From Synchiropus splendidus (taxonomy: Eukaryota > Chordata > Actinopteri > Syngnathiformes > Callionymidae), in the NCBI RefSeq assembly GCF_027744825.2, contig NW_026527054.1:1054001-1118000 (forward strand): a stretch of DNA of 64,000 nt, written 5' to 3'. The notes under the pieces were generated by a model, which was not told the DNA's origin, did not search any database, and saw nothing but the letters and a program-made list of their open reading frames with translations. Below are positions 46,735-58,860 of the stretch, one piece after another (position 1 is the first letter of the stretch; each line of letters begins with the position of its first letter). The position numbers and the translations under genes were made by a program.

Positions 46735-47110
46735 CCTCCGCAGGGTGGCTGAGTGCACCCTTAGAGATAGGGTGAGGAGTTCGGTCATCCGGGAGGAGCT
46801 CGGGGTGCAGCCGCTGCTCCTCCACGTCTAGAAGAACCAGTTGAGGTGGCTCGGGCATCTGATCCGGATGCCCCCTGGACGCCTCCCTGGGGAGGTGTTC
46901 CGGACATGTCCTACCTTGAGGAGACCCCGGGGAAGACCCAGGTCTCGCTGGAGAGATTATGTCTCCGGTCTGGCCTGGGAACGCCTAGGATCCCCCGGGA
47001 GGAGCTGGAGGAGGTTTGTGCGGACCGGGAAGTTTGGGCTTCCCTGCTCCAAATGCTGCCTCCACGACCCGACCCCGATAAGCGGTAGAAGAAGGTGAAG
47101 GTGAAGGTAA
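46735..47110 (+). mobile_element. 3' end of a LINE (RTE-like), inserted in the Polinton
   Basis: The plus strand encodes the C-terminal part of a widespread fish LINE protein: RWLGHLIRMPPGRLPGEVF, RPRGRPRSRWRDYVSGLAWE, then EVCADREVWASLLQML and PPRPDPDKR in overlapping frames. A short tail of GGTGAA units follows. Only the 3' end is present, which is usual for 5'-truncated LINE insertions. RTE-type is my best guess for the clade. Confidence 0.7.
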
Positions 47111-48189
47111 TTGCGTAATGCATGCATAATTGGTTGATTCATCCTGATAATATAAACTATGATATTTGTTTTTATCCTTTGGTGCAACTTTTAAAGAGTT
47201 AAAACATTCAATTACTTCTACACTTGTTGCCTGGTTTTGAATAGATTTTTTAATTTTTTTTTTTTTTATTAGCATTTTTAAAAATGCTAAACACAAAATG
47301 CACACTACAAAACTAACATGTCGCACCGTACTGCTCCCGCATTTGGCTATTTTCACCTGAAAATAAAGAATGAAGACACATTTAAATCAATGAAAAGCAT
47401 GGCTTGTAATATACACATTTTAGCCACTTGTAAGGCAAAAAAATAAAATAAAATAAAATTAAGGGTTAACATACTTTGGATATTTCTACACTACTTGTCT
47501 TACTAGCGATAGCATCAAGTATAAATGAATGTTCATTCAATGAATGTTCTGTCCCTCCTACATTGTAGATGTGTTACATGACAAGTTATAGGACGTTTGT
47601 ATAGCTATTGTATCGCATTGCTTCACAATTGTTACATTGCAGGAACACATTCAGTCATTTCATCTTGCATGATATAGGGACTGAAAAGAAGCAGAGTGAA
47701 GAACAGTTCTTGTAACTTATTCTCACTTTCCCTCATTTTTGCCACAGTGTTTGCGTGTCGCTGTGTGAGTGTTAAGTTTGTTGTGTGTTAAGGTCTATTT
47801 TGCGCTCTCGAAGGCTCAAACGTTGTGTTGCTCAGTCTGGTCTGATCTAAATGTCACAGCTAATGATGAAGTAATTTTGTACTGCTCGCACGTTTGATCG
47901 TTTTACCCTTAAATTACAGGGTACAGTGCAAACTAAAAGTAGTCCATTTTTTTTTTTTACCTTTAGTGTGACTAGATTTTTTTTGAAAAGCATGACTCAG
48001 TCAAGCAACGACTGATGAAAATAGAATGTTTCTATATTTTATCGTCTGACTTGAAACAGCATCATGTAACTTTAAAATGATAAAATCTCTCTTTGTTCCA
48101 GCTCCAGAGGTCCTTCCATCGCCACCAGAAGGTTATCGGCTGACTCGAATCTAATATTAGAAGTCACAATGCATCTAGTACATAATATC
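47111..48189. other. Polinton interior, no recognisable genes
   Basis: AT-rich. The minus open stretch 47356-46985 is mainly antisense to the LINE fragment. Confidence 0.4.
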
Positions 48190-48214
48190 ATGAGATATTA
48201 ACAGAAGCTTATAA

Positions 48215-48760
48215 ATGATTAAATATATTTACCTGTATCACTCTGCGTTAATTATTACCCAGAGGGGTAATAATTCCTATAAAAGAAGAGATGAATATGA
48301 TAAACCAACATGACAAAGTTTCTATAATAGTTTTTTATATTCACCTATAAAGCATCCGTGGCTAGACTGGTATCTATTGAAGGGAGCACTGCAGTCGGAT
48401 CCGCGTGTACGCCACCGTCTTCAAAAGTTGGTCGCATTATTGCTCGAATAATGAAATCTTTTTACTTGTATCACTCTGCGTTAAATGAATGTCACACAGA
48501 TGGGTGACGACATCTGTGAATGAAAAGAGATGTGATAAACATGACATAACGTTTTATATAATACTTATAATACTTGTATATGTAGATACACAGATATACT
48601 GTATATATATATAGATATATTCACCTATGGCGTGCAGAGGAAGAGGCATCCATAGCGAGACTGGAGTCCGTTTGAAAAGGAGTCCGATGAAGTTCTGGCA
48701 GGCCTGGTCAACAGCAAAGGTTACCCCTGAACTGATGTAAAATGTGGTCAGAATCAGGGT
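48215..48760 (-). repeat. tandem duplication of about 240 bp with exon-like segments
   Basis: Two units begin TTTACCTGTATCACTCTGCG (48230) and TTTACTTGTATCACTCTGCG (48463). Each ends, on the minus strand, with an open segment containing SLATDAL or SLAMDASSS followed by a donor-like GGTGAATA. This resembles duplicated small exons of a minus-strand gene inside the Polinton. The gene is not identified. Confidence 0.5.
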
Positions 48761-48893
48761 CATCGAAATACTCCATTTGTGTTAGGTCTTTTGTTGATTT
48801 TGGATAAAACAATGTTGGAAGAGCTCAGCATTTGCTAGATAGCTCAGAGGTGTGAACTTTTTCCCCTGTCAAATGATGCTATTTGGAAAGGAG

Positions 48894-48894
<1 letters not shown>

Positions 48895-48961
<67 letters not shown>
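48895..48961. repeat. (TG)n microsatellite
   Basis: About 66 bp of TG dinucleotides. Confidence 0.95.
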
Positions 48962-48962
<1 letters not shown>

Positions 48963-49268
48963 GTCTGAAGACAGCGAGGTTTGCCTTCAGACAGACCTCT
49001 CTGTCTTCAGATTGTCTCTTTTGAAGATTCAACCGGCCGGGAAAGAACTCACATCTCCTCAGCAAATTAACCCGTATCATGGACTCTGTTTCAGTGTCTG
49101 AGAAAGAGTCAGGCCTAGTGACTGTTGTTCCCCCACTGTTTGACCTCATTTTTGAAAGTATTTCCTGAGTAAGTAAAAAATCACTCACACAGGGTATAAA
49201 ATTAAATAGACCGATTCAACAGAAACTCATATGAGTCGGATAGCTGTGTCATTTGAACTAATGCTGAA

Positions 49269-49580
49269 AACTAAAAGTATTTCTTTCTTTTGTTTTATCC
49301 CTGTTCACTCAACCTTATTTTCTGAAAAACTAAAAATATTTCTTTCTTTTGTTTTATCCTTTCATCGCTTTACCCTAGTTTCTGAAATCTAAAAGTTTTT
49401 CTCTCTTTTGTTTTATCCTTGTTCACTCAACCTTATTTTTTTGAAAACTAAAAGTATTTCTTTCATTTGTTTTATCCTTTCATTGCTTGACCCTAGTTTC
49501 TGAAAACTAAAAGTATTCCTCCCTTTTGTTTTATCCTTGTTCACTGAATGTTATTTTCTGAAAAACTAAAAGTATTTCTC
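49269..49580. repeat. 59-bp tandem repeat, about five units
   Basis: Units begin AACTAAAAGTATTTCTTTC and contain TTTTGTTTTATCC. Units alternate between a GTTCACTCAACC type and a TTTCATCGCTTTACC type, giving a higher-order period of about 118 bp. Lies near the right end of the Polinton. Confidence 0.8.
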
Positions 49581-49847
49581 AAACAAGTAGAAATTATCTG
49601 TTTTAAACACATTTTGAAAAAATGGTGCATGAGTTGGGTAGCTGTGTCATTTGAACTATTAGTGAAGACTAAAAAAGTGTTTTGTTTCTCCTGTGTTATC
49701 TTTAAGAAATATTTCAAGAATGAAAAACTGTTTCATAAGATGTTAAATAACTTCTAAAATGTTTAAACCAGAAATAATATTGTAGCTACTAACACTGTGA
49801 GGATGCAGCTGACCCCTCCCATGCATCACACAGGATGTAGCATCCGC

Positions 49848-50069
49848 CCTCGACCTTCATTATTTTCCTTCCTGTCATAAAACAAGGGGAATGGTTATTA
49901 TTTTAATTTCCTGTTGATATAAAAAAGGGGGAGGGTTATTATTTTAACTTCTTGTTGATAGAAACATAGGGGGAGGGGTTTTATTACCTCCGGAAGGGGA
50001 AGGGTTTATTACCTCCGGGGGCCATAAATCAATACAGGTTTGACATTTTGTGGTTTCCTTCTTCTCTCT
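49848..50069 (-). repeat. Polinton right terminal inverted repeat
   Basis: Reverse complement of the left terminus; the outermost bases are AGAGAGAAGAAGG read on minus. Confidence 0.85.
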
Positions 50070-50800
50070 GATGATGGATATACCCCCACAGCTCCACTCC
50101 CTATGACTTATCCTGAGAGTTTTCAATCGTTCCTTATTATTATTATCCTTATTATTTCTCTTTGACTGTAGTCCGAGCGTAGCGGAGATGGGAGAACCTT
50201 GGGCTAATGTGGAGATGAACTCGCCGGGGCTCCGCCCTTAACTCCAGGTCCGCCATGCAGGTCAACTTGAGTAGGTGGAGAGAGTATCCTCACCACATAG
50301 TCTGACCCGAGATAAACCATGTGGAGTGCAAACAGGACAGAACTTCAACGTCCAGACCTCACGCCTTAAAGATTGCAGCCGAACCGTGGTGGCCACCACT
50401 GCGGATAAGTGCGCAGGAGAAGCGTCGCCAAAGTAGGTGAAGATTGACCGGTGGCCTGTCTCATATCAAAGAGGGGTGGCGTGCCAAGAGACCTGCTGCT
50501 ATCTCCACACGCCAGGTCTCACGCCAGTCCTGCCTACTAGACGTCTTGCGCCAACGACCTCACCCCCAAGGTCCCTGCTCTGCCAACTACACAGGGGAAC
50601 CTAAAGCCATCCCATAGCCACAGCACTTGTTTGAGACCAACGTGGATGAACACAATTGGCACAAATTAAACGTCCACATTTGAAGGGAAAACTCGCCAGT
50701 GGAGAAACGTTTGGCCCATGACGAAGCGCTGCGGAAGAGAATGATTCTTTCATCTATTGACCAGAGCTGCTGGAAGTACCTGTAAACAGGACAACATGAG
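50070..50800. other. flank and probable end region of the second DIRS relic
   Basis: No coding sequence recognised. GC-rich from about 50160, unlike the Polinton, and adjoins the recombinase remnant. An inverted partner of this end was not found. Confidence 0.35.
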
Positions 50801-52080
50801 GCAAAGAAGAAGCTGCTACGTCAGACAAATAGAAATCTGCAAAAGTTGAGGCGGAACCCGAGGAGGCTGCTCGGCCGGTTTCTGCCAAAGAAACTCCTCA
50901 GAAGGCAGCTATGGATGTTGCCCCTTTTTACCACCTGCCAGAGCCACCCACATCTTATCTGTTTTCCCGACGGCCTTGACTCCATTCAGACTAGCTCTCG
51001 ACCTCACGGGACACACCTTGTGCAAGTGCCAGTGGTTCTCATCCGGGTGGGGGGTAGGACAGAAAGCCTTCACCGAAAAATTGCTGACCTCAGAAGAGGC
51101 ACAAAGAAATTTGGGAAAAAAGACTAATCGAGAAGACACGTAGTTCTCCAAACCCTCCTGATGGAGGGCAGGACAAGTAGGAGAGCTGCTTTGTAAGCCA
51201 CCAGCTCCAAAGGAGCCTGATCAAGTGGCTCGAAGGGAGCTTCAAAGAGAGACTTTAATACCAATTCAAGATCCCAATAGGGGCAGATGTGTCTGGAGGT
51301 GGGTCTTAACTGGACTAACAGTGGATGTTTACCCAACGGACAGCAGTCCACACCCATTGAGCATTATATACTTTGAGTGTTGCGGGTGCTTCAGCATTTC
51401 GAATAGTGAACTGCACCTCAGGGGGGCAGAGGACTGCCTGCTAGCCTTGAAGTAGCCATGCTTTGTTGGGGACACCCCTGGATCGGCGGACCCCTCATAA
51501 TTTCTGCCCCCTGCTGCTGGACTGTTTGCAGGACTTGAACAGGTTGCAGCACACCCTCGTGTGAGTACTCCAGAACATCTCCCAGGACTCTGGAACTCCT
51601 ATGAGGTCATCTTGACCACAAAGCTTAACCCCCAGCCTTGCAGTGTGGCCTGACCTGAGAACCATGGGCAATTACCATGGCCGTCCATACCGGACGTCTG
51701 ACTGGCACCGCCGGCTCCTTTGTCAGACGGCTGTCAAGGAGATGCACGTTTTGCTGCACTAAACCGCCTGCAATGTCACCGGCTTTTCACTCCTCATGAA
51801 ACGGCTCACTAGACGATGCTCGCCGACGGGGTGACCGTCCAGACCATTGTGTAGCATGGAAAGGGCTGCTACATATACCCATAATGTAGCACTGCACCGA
51901 TGTTCATTAACCAGATGTTGGAGAAAAGAGAGGATTAGAGAATAGGTGCCGATTTTGGGGAGGCTGACAGGGTTCCACACCACTGGGGAAACAATGTCCA
52001 TTTAGCATTGTATGCTCTGAGGGTTGACAGAGCTTTAGCGTTCTGAAGAATCAATGGGACATCCGGCATGTGACTGATTG
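50800..52080 (-). pseudogene. second DIRS-like tyrosine recombinase, heavily decayed
   Basis: Minus-strand remnants in several frames. About 52080-51759 has NAKALSTLRAYNAKWTLFPQ, LILSFLQHLVNEHRCSATLW and VGEHRLVSRFMRSEKPV, the N-terminal core of a DIRS recombinase. About 51357-51124 has PFEPLDQAPLELVAYKAALL and LPSIRRVWR, the first catalytic-Arg region. About 51120-50909 has FCPTPHPDENHW and similar. Stops and frameshifts are frequent. It is more diverged than the element at 22.7-23.1 kb and belongs to a different lineage. Confidence 0.6.
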
Positions 52081-53510
52081 TTAAGCCTGGAGAAGTCAAA
52101 TCTTGAAGGGTCGTCCTTGTATTGGGGGAGCCCTCGGGGTTCCTGATGCTTGCAGAAGCGCTGACCTCGATGGAGGGAACTCCCAGGGGCCTTTGATCCG
52201 CATCTGACACATCTCCAGATACCAGCTGGAGCTGTCTGGAGCCACGAGAATCATTCTCACAGTCGGCAGCTGAATTCTCCTCATCAGAGAAAGAAGAAGG
52301 CAAGGAGGAGGAAGGGCAAACAGGAGGCCTTCTGAGTCCAGACTGAGTCCAGCATGACCCCCATGTCGTGCTCTGTCTGGGACTGGGACTCTGACTGGGA
52401 GTGCGCTTTTCAGGAGGTTTACTCTGTGTCTCAATAGCACGATGTGCTCCAACACCAAGCTGGTGTGCGCTCATGACTCCTGTTTCGACCTGGCTAGAAT
52501 CAACCAGTACTCCAAGTACGTCAGAATTCGCAGACCTTGTCTCCTTAATGGATCGAGCCCCACCTCCACGCACTTTGCAAAGGTGCGAGGCACTAGAGTG
52601 CTGTATTAAACCTGACCCTCGAGCCCAAACCGGAAAAACTTTCTGTGACTCGGCCAAACCGTGTTGTGGAAGTTGGAGTGTGCAAGATCAAGATCCACTC
52701 TCACACTCTGACGCACTCCAGGAGTCTCGTGGTAGTCCAGAACCGCTGTCTGGTCACGAATTGGTTGAGGACACTAAGGTCCAGAACAGTTCTCCACTCT
52801 CCTGTCTTCTTGGGTTCCAGAAAGTACCAGGAGTAAAACCCAGTGTAAGAGGATCGCTTTGGCACTAGCTCGATTACTTCATCAGAAATGACCGCTGGTT
52901 CTCTGAGTTGACCCAGGTCCACTTGAAGTCGCGGAACCTGGGATTTGACTGTGAAACTGAAGGGCGTGTCAATGACCGAGTGTCTTCTCGATCCATATGG
53001 GCAGGTGGGGAGACATGCGCTTTCAATTCGGAAGATACTCTGTCAAGACAGGCGCCCTGAGCACAGGAACGTACCCGGCCTCCGGGGCAGGTCCAGGTCG
53101 AAAAGGCCATCGGTACTCAGCGCCCAATGTTCTTCAAAAACAGACTCGCTTTTGTCAGCTGGGGAAGTAGGGTCCCAAACTTGCAGTGTACCTTGATCTG
53201 ACACTGCAATTCTCCTAAGATGGACACCCGAGGGACCGGCCCAATCATCCTCAGAAAGAGATGACTCTCTCGATGACGATGTCTTGCTTGCCTACGAGAG
53301 GTTTGGAGTGCTGCAGAGAAAAGAATCACAGACAGACATCGGATCAGACATCGCACGAGGGAGCTGAGAACAGAACCGGTCTGGCATGCAGCGCCTACTG
53401 TGTGATGAAGTGGTGGCTTTCGCGGTCCTGTGGCGACCCCTGCTGGAAACTGGCAAGTCTGAATAATAAGAAGAGTTAATGGCAAAATTGAAACTCTCCC
53501 GACTTTTGGC
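52081..53510 (-). pseudogene. second DIRS-like element: RT and linker remnants
   Basis: Minus 52922-52701 carries TGFYSWYFLEPKKTGEWRTV and LDLSVLNQFVTRQRFWTTTR, the fingers region of a DIRS-type reverse transcriptase. The frame 52657-51935 is Ser/Pro-rich linker leading into the recombinase. The palm motifs and RNase H are not recognisable. Sequence at 53117-53510 may be earlier coding but shows no motif. Confidence 0.5.
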
Positions 53511-53790
53511 AAGAACCGGGATCTGTTGAGAGACTGGAAAGAGTTATTTGACGCCTATGCTTCTTATTGTGGCGAAGCTGAAAAAAAACATAACTTCTTG
53601 GCTCCAGAAACTTCCCCGTCTCTAGAGACGATATCAAACAAAAACACATTTTGAAGCAGGATTCCGCATTGACTGGAACCGGAAGAGAACTTGGAGGGTG
53701 ATAAACCCTAATTTTGGGCGGAGAAGAAACAGACCAAATACCAAAGTCATGCATCTTTTTTTTTTTTTTTTTGAGTTAGACTTTGGTTCA
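53511..53790. other. no gene recognised; ends in poly(T)
   Basis: Unassigned sequence between the DIRS relic and the inverted arm, with a T-run at 53757-53772. Confidence 0.35.
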
Positions 53791-53792
53791 GA

Positions 53793-54235
53793 TGCATACT
53801 TTTAGATACAAAGTTTTCTTCCTTCGCATTTGGAGGGTGCAGAGCTGAGAGACCGACTGGTCTCTCCAAGAGGAGCAGCGATGATCAGCGCGGCGATGAT
53901 CCGGACGGCTGGGCTCACCCCTCCCCTTCGACCAGCGACGGTGTTCCCCCTGGGCGGCGGCTGTGTGAGGAGGCGCTGCGAGCAGAGCACCGACGGACTG
54001 TTGAATCTCCAAAATCTCTGGTGGAGTGAGAGAGGTTCTGCGATGGATGAGCCTGTCCACAGAGCTCATGAAGAGCCAGATCTCAAGCGCTATGAGCCGG
54101 TTGCAGACGGCGTAGACACCATTCCACTGCGCAATAGTGGCTCTGTCAGCGCCGGGTGGGAAGGTCACTCCTCAGGGGAGTAGTCGAGCTCCAGGGGCGA
54201 GGGTATCGCGCATCGCACATCGCGCATGACGGCTA
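53793..54235 (-). repeat. left inverted arm of the satellite structure (coding-like)
   Basis: About 440 bp, present in inverse orientation at 62848-63294. Read on minus, a frame from 54168 encodes FPPGADRATIAQWNGVYAV, then FMSSVDRLIHRRTSLTPPE and ILEIQQSVGALLAAPP. It resembles a retroelement gag or gag-like N-terminal region but I cannot assign it. The arms differ by many substitutions and a few indels. Confidence 0.7.
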
Positions 54236-54328
54236 AGCGAGATGAAACGCGGCGCCGCATATCCAAACCCTCCACCTGGCAGTAAGCTCTGTACCTGACC
54301 ACGTGCGGTGCTAGTGCCAGTTTATTTA

Positions 54329-54439
<111 letters not shown>

Positions 54440-54540
54440 TGGGTGAAGAACTAATTCAACCTGTCTGAAGTGAGAGTGAGAGTTGAGAGTTAGTAACATT
54501 TTTTTATTTTTGTCGGTCTGTAAACCATCTTTACTTTTCA
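54440..54540 (+). repeat. satellite fragment before the LINE
   Basis: GAACTAATTCAACCTGTCTG through GTCGGTCTGTAAACC matches the B-type satellite unit seen at 57.6 and 62.5 kb. It shows that the LINE at 54.5 kb lies inside the array. Confidence 0.65.
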
Positions 54541-55931
54541 CTAACTACAAGCCACGTGCCCCCCACACTCTGAACAACCTTGCTCTTGCACAGGACCAGA
54601 ACAACTTCTATTGTCGCTTTGAGCAGCCATTTTGCACCAACACCTCTGTGGTCTCTCCAGCCCCATGTTCCACTTTACAACAAAGGACTATGCTGTCTCT
54701 TAGTGACACAACTAAGATGAACGATGTCACTGAGACAGCAACGTCGATCACAGACACTTTTGATGAGCCACCCCCTCACCTCCCCCCTCTTCCTCTTTCT
54801 CTTGACATCATGGAGCAGGACGTGCGCACTCAGCTCAGGAGGCTGAACCTTCGGAAGGCGGCAGGTCCGGACAGAGTTTCCCCTGCCATCCTGAAGCATT
54901 GTGCTGCTGAGCTGGCTCCAGTGTTCACTGACATCTTCAATGCTTCCTTGGTGTCCTGTCATGTACCTGCCAGCTTTGAGTCCTCCAATACCATCCCTGT
55001 TCCCAAGAAGGCCAGGATCACAGGACTGAATGACTACAGACCGGTGGCACTGACGTCTGTGGTCATGAAGTCCTTTGAGCGCCTGGTTCTCTCTCACCTG
55101 AAATCTTTCACTGCTTCTCACCTGGACTCATTGCAGTTTGCCTACAGAGCCAACAGATCTGTGGACGATGCAGTGAACCAGGCCCTTCATTTTGTTATGG
55201 AGCATCTGGACTGCCCAGGAACCTATGGCAGGATCCTGTTTATGGACTTAAGCTCTGCCTTTAACAAAATTCTTCCAGCTCTGCTTGAATACAAGCTTCG
55301 CCAGCTTGACGTGCCTGACTCCCTCTGTAGATGGATTACAGACTTCCTGACCAGCCGAAGTCAGTGTGTGCGGCTGGGGACGACTGTCTCCGACACTCGG
55401 ACCCTCATCATCGGGTCTCCTCAGGGCTGTGTTCTCTCTCCGTGGCTCTTCTCTATGTACACTAACTGCTGCACCTCCAGCCACGAGTCCATGAAGCTGA
55501 TCAAGTTTGCGGATGACACCACCATCATCAGGCTCATCTCAGATGGAGATGAGTCGGCTTACAGGAGGGAGGTGGAGCGGCTAATGTCCTGGTGCAGCTA
55601 CAACAACCTGGAGCTCAACGCCCAGAAGACAGTGGAGATGTTCATAGACTTCAGGAGAGTAACAGTTTCTCTGTCCCCTCTCATGTTGGCTGGTTTACCT
55701 ATTCCTATTGTGGACTCCTTCTGCTTCCTGGGAACCACCATCACTGAGGACCTCAAATGGGAGCCAACCATCAGGTCCCTCATCAGGAAGGCCCAGCAGA
55801 GAATGTTCTTTCTGAGGCAGCGACGGAAACTACAACTGCCGACGAAGTTGCTGGTGGAGTTCTACACAGCCATCATCCAGTCCATCCTCACCTACTCTAT
55901 CACCGTCTGGTACAACAGCGCCACCTCCTGA
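54541..55931 (+). pseudogene. L2-type LINE reverse transcriptase, truncated at both ends
   Basis: Non-LTR reverse transcriptase. The frame contains LRRLNLRKAAGPDRVSPAIL, LNDYRPVALTSVVMKSFERL, ILFMDLSSAFNKI (motif A), GSPQGCVLSPWLFSMYTN (B), KFADDTTIIRLI (C, FADD) and then LGTTITEDLKWEPTI. It ends at TYSITVWYNSATS with a TGA where satellite sequence resumes. The endonuclease is absent (5' truncation) and the C-terminal 100 or so residues and the 3' UTR are also missing. The frame is otherwise open for about 480 codons. It belongs to the same broad group as the LINE at 12-15 kb but is a different family. Confidence 0.82.
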
Positions 55932-55935
55932 AAAT

Positions 55936-57925
55936 GTGTTTCATGCACCGTTCACTCACTGCTCTGGGATGCCTGAGAACATGAAAATTTCACCTGCAAA
56001 TATTGGAAAAACAGTCTTTCTAAAAAAAATTAATACTAAACCTATATTTCTGAACTGTATTTCAAAGGGTTATCAACATTTTTTTTTTTTTTTCCTGGTC
56101 AGAAACCGAGCTTGTCTCGGGCTGAAAACGCATTTTCTGTACTGTACATTCTCTGCTCAGCGAATGCCTCAGAACATGAAAATCTCACCTGAATTTACAG
56201 CAGAAGCGGTCTTTCTAGTAGCTGCAGAATTAATTCAACATATCTGAAGTGGTTTCAGAGCGATAACATGTTTATGTTTGTCAATTCTGAAAACCACTGT
56301 CACTCCTGCTGGAAACGCAATATCTGCACTGTTCAGTCACTGCTCAGGGTTGCCTGAGAACATGAAAATTTCTCCTGCATGTATAGGAAAAACACTCTTT
56401 CTAATATATTTAACACTAAACCTACATTTCTGAAATGTTTTTAGAGGGTTATCAAGAATTTTATTTTTGACGGTCCCAAACCCACTTTCTCTTCTCTCAG
56501 GCATACCACAGAACATGAAAATTTCACCTCCCACTAAAAGCAGAAGGGATCTTTCTAGTAGGTGCCAAACAAGTTCAACATGTCTGAAGTGGTTTCAGAG
56601 TGATAACATTTTTATGTTTGTCGGTCTGAACACCACCGTCACTCGGGCTGAAAAACGGTTTACTGCACTGTTCACTCACTAATCAGAATAGCCTCAGAAC
56701 ATGAAAATATCACCTGCCACTATAGGAAAAACACTCTTTCTGGTACATTCAACACTAAACCTACATTTCTGAACTTTCCTAAGAGGGTTATCAACGATCT
56801 AATTTTTGCCGATTGTTGGGAAATACACCTTTAATGTATCTTCCGCGTTTTCATTTACTCGTGACAATGACTACCAAAAACCTACAAGTTAAAATCAAAA
56901 AGAATTTATTCCTTGCCAGCGGAGTCTATTCACCTACTCAGGGCCCTGGGTCATCAACTATCTCTGCCTTAGCCTCAGCTCAAGTAGAATACTGTGACAA
57001 AACTTATCTGGGCCTGACCCTTTTTATATGCTTTCAGCCCATCTTGGGGTGTAGTCTCCACTGATTGGTCCTGGTCTTCTTATGGTCCTAGTCGTCATGG
57101 GTCAAATTCAACATGTTGTATTGACTCCACTCAGTCTGGAGCGATGTTGATGAATCCTCCCAAATGTTGCCTATAATAGGTGGTAGCTGAGAACCCGATC
57201 CATTCTTCTGATTGGCTTGCTTCTGTCATCTCATCCGTTCTCCATCTGGTCATTTGGTTTACGACCCCCATGGATGATCAAGTCCCATGACAATTGCCAT
57301 TCCTGCCATTTAACACACACCATTTTTAGTCCACATATTCTTCCATGGATACAGGGTCAACTTGATGATACCTTACCCTTACTCACCGCATCTGTTGAAT
57401 GCAATCTTTTTATTATTATTTAACAAAACATTCTAAAGTAATTCAATTCAATGATATATCTTTTTTTAATATATTTATTTAGTAATATATCATTATTCCT
57501 ATACGGTCCGAAACCCACTTTCTCTGTGGCCGAAAACGCGTTTTCTGTGCTGTTCACTCACTGCTCAGCGATGCCACAGAAGATTAAAATTTCACCTCCC
57601 ACTATAGCAGAAAAGGTATTCCTCATTGGTTCAGAACTAATTCAACCTGTCTAAAGTGATTTAAGAGAGTTATCAACATTTTTATTTTTGTCGGTTTGTA
57701 ACCACCTTTTCTTGGGCTGAAAACGCGTTTTCTGCACTGTTCACTCACTGATCAGAATAGCCTCTGAACATGAAAATATCACCTACAACTATAGGAAAAT
57801 CACTCTTTCTAGTATATTCAGCACTAAACTTACCTTTCTTAACTGTATTTCAGGGGGTTATCAACATTTCTTTTACCTGGTTTGAAACCCAGCTTATCCC
57901 GGGCCGAAAAGGCGTTTGCCGAATG
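55936..57925 (+). repeat. satellite array, first block
   Basis: Units of about 185-191 bp. Landmarks are CTGCACTGTTCACTCACTGC, CAGAACATGAAAATTTCACC and GGGTTATCAACATTTTTATT. Two alternating types are visible: one with ACACTAAACCTACATTTCTG, the other with TAATTCAACATGTCTGAAGT. Landmark copies at about 55948, 56139, 56324, 56657, 57544 and 57733 give the period. The short open frames within units have no coding significance. Confidence 0.85.
56815..57500. mobile_element. insertion in the satellite, possible solo LTR
   Basis: Non-satellite sequence of 0.6-0.7 kb interrupts the array, starting TGTTGGGAAATACACC and with a TAACAAAACA terminus at about 57421-57430. TG...CA ends and length suit a solo LTR, but no target duplication or related LTR was found. 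Confidence 0.35.
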
Positions 57926-58860
57926 TGGACGTGTGTGTGCGGAGCTCCTGAGATAGAGTTGACTTTTCTCCCTCAGATCTTTATAAAAAAAAACGACTGA
58001 ACACAAAGGTGCTGGAGTACTTTATTTTCTTTTGCTTTTTTGCTCTTTTGTAGAGCTGAGGCCCTTTTTGCCTCACTCGCGGATCTGGGAAGCAATGGAA
58101 AAGACTATACTGTCATGCTGGAGGTGGAAGAAAGCATTGAAGCCATGGATATCATTAAGGAGATTACCAAGCAATGTGGAAAGCTGGCGTCTCTGCGTCC
58201 TATTGGGGAAAATAAATATGAAATGACCATGAAAACTATTGAAGGAATGGAGCAAACTAAGGAAGGATTTACCTGTAGATACTGGCGACAAAAGACTTGG
58301 TCTGCAGGGAAATGGTTGTTTCCTTCCTTTATATGGCATCTTATATACCCGACGAGATAATCCTGCAGAAATTGGAATCATGGGGAGTGGAACCACTCTC
58401 CCCCATCAAGAGACGACTTTGGCCTGGAACAGATGTCGCCGATGGAACTAGATTTCTACAGGTTATATTCAACAAAGAGACAATTTCTTTACCTTATTCG
58501 ACCAAGTTCGAGACAGAAACAGGTCCCCAATATATACGAGTATTACATGACTGACAGGTCAGGGTCTGCATGTCATGCATTAAGCTGGGGCACGTTTACC
58601 GCAATTGTCCAGAGCTGTCTTGCTTTCAATGTGGCAAAAAGGGACATTATAAAAGAGACTGCAACAAAAACATAGTATTAAGAAGACTTAAGGAAAGGAA
58701 GAAAGGAGCGATGAATAATATAGAAATGCAGGACCAAGATAGTGCTATACATACTGACTCCAGCGAAGAGGAAAGACAAACGGAAGAGGCGGGACAAACA
58801 ATGGAGAAGAGACAGAAACAGGAAGACATGCCAGAGCAAACAACTAGCTGAAAGGAGATT
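57926..58860 (+). pseudogene. Tx1/L1-type LINE ORF1 with CCHC fingers
   Basis: RNA-binding ORF1 protein of a non-LTR element. Frames 58040-58360, 58433-58675 and 58570-58851 together show YTVMLEVEESIEAMDIIKEI and ITKQCGKLASLRPIGENKYE, then two zinc knuckles: CMSCIKLGHVYRNC and CFQCGKKGHYKRDC. An acidic, Glu/Gln-rich tail follows. CCHC-finger ORF1 is typical of Tx1 elements. Two or more frameshifts break it. The 5' end adjoins satellite sequence near 57925. Confidence 0.7.

Noticed and set aside
48844..49188. Open frames across the TG repeat
   Set aside because: Coding appearance comes from dinucleotide repeats on both strands.
49269..49580. CRISPR-like regular repeats
   Set aside because: Units are contiguous and degenerate with no unique spacers; it is a 59-bp tandem repeat in eukaryotic DNA.
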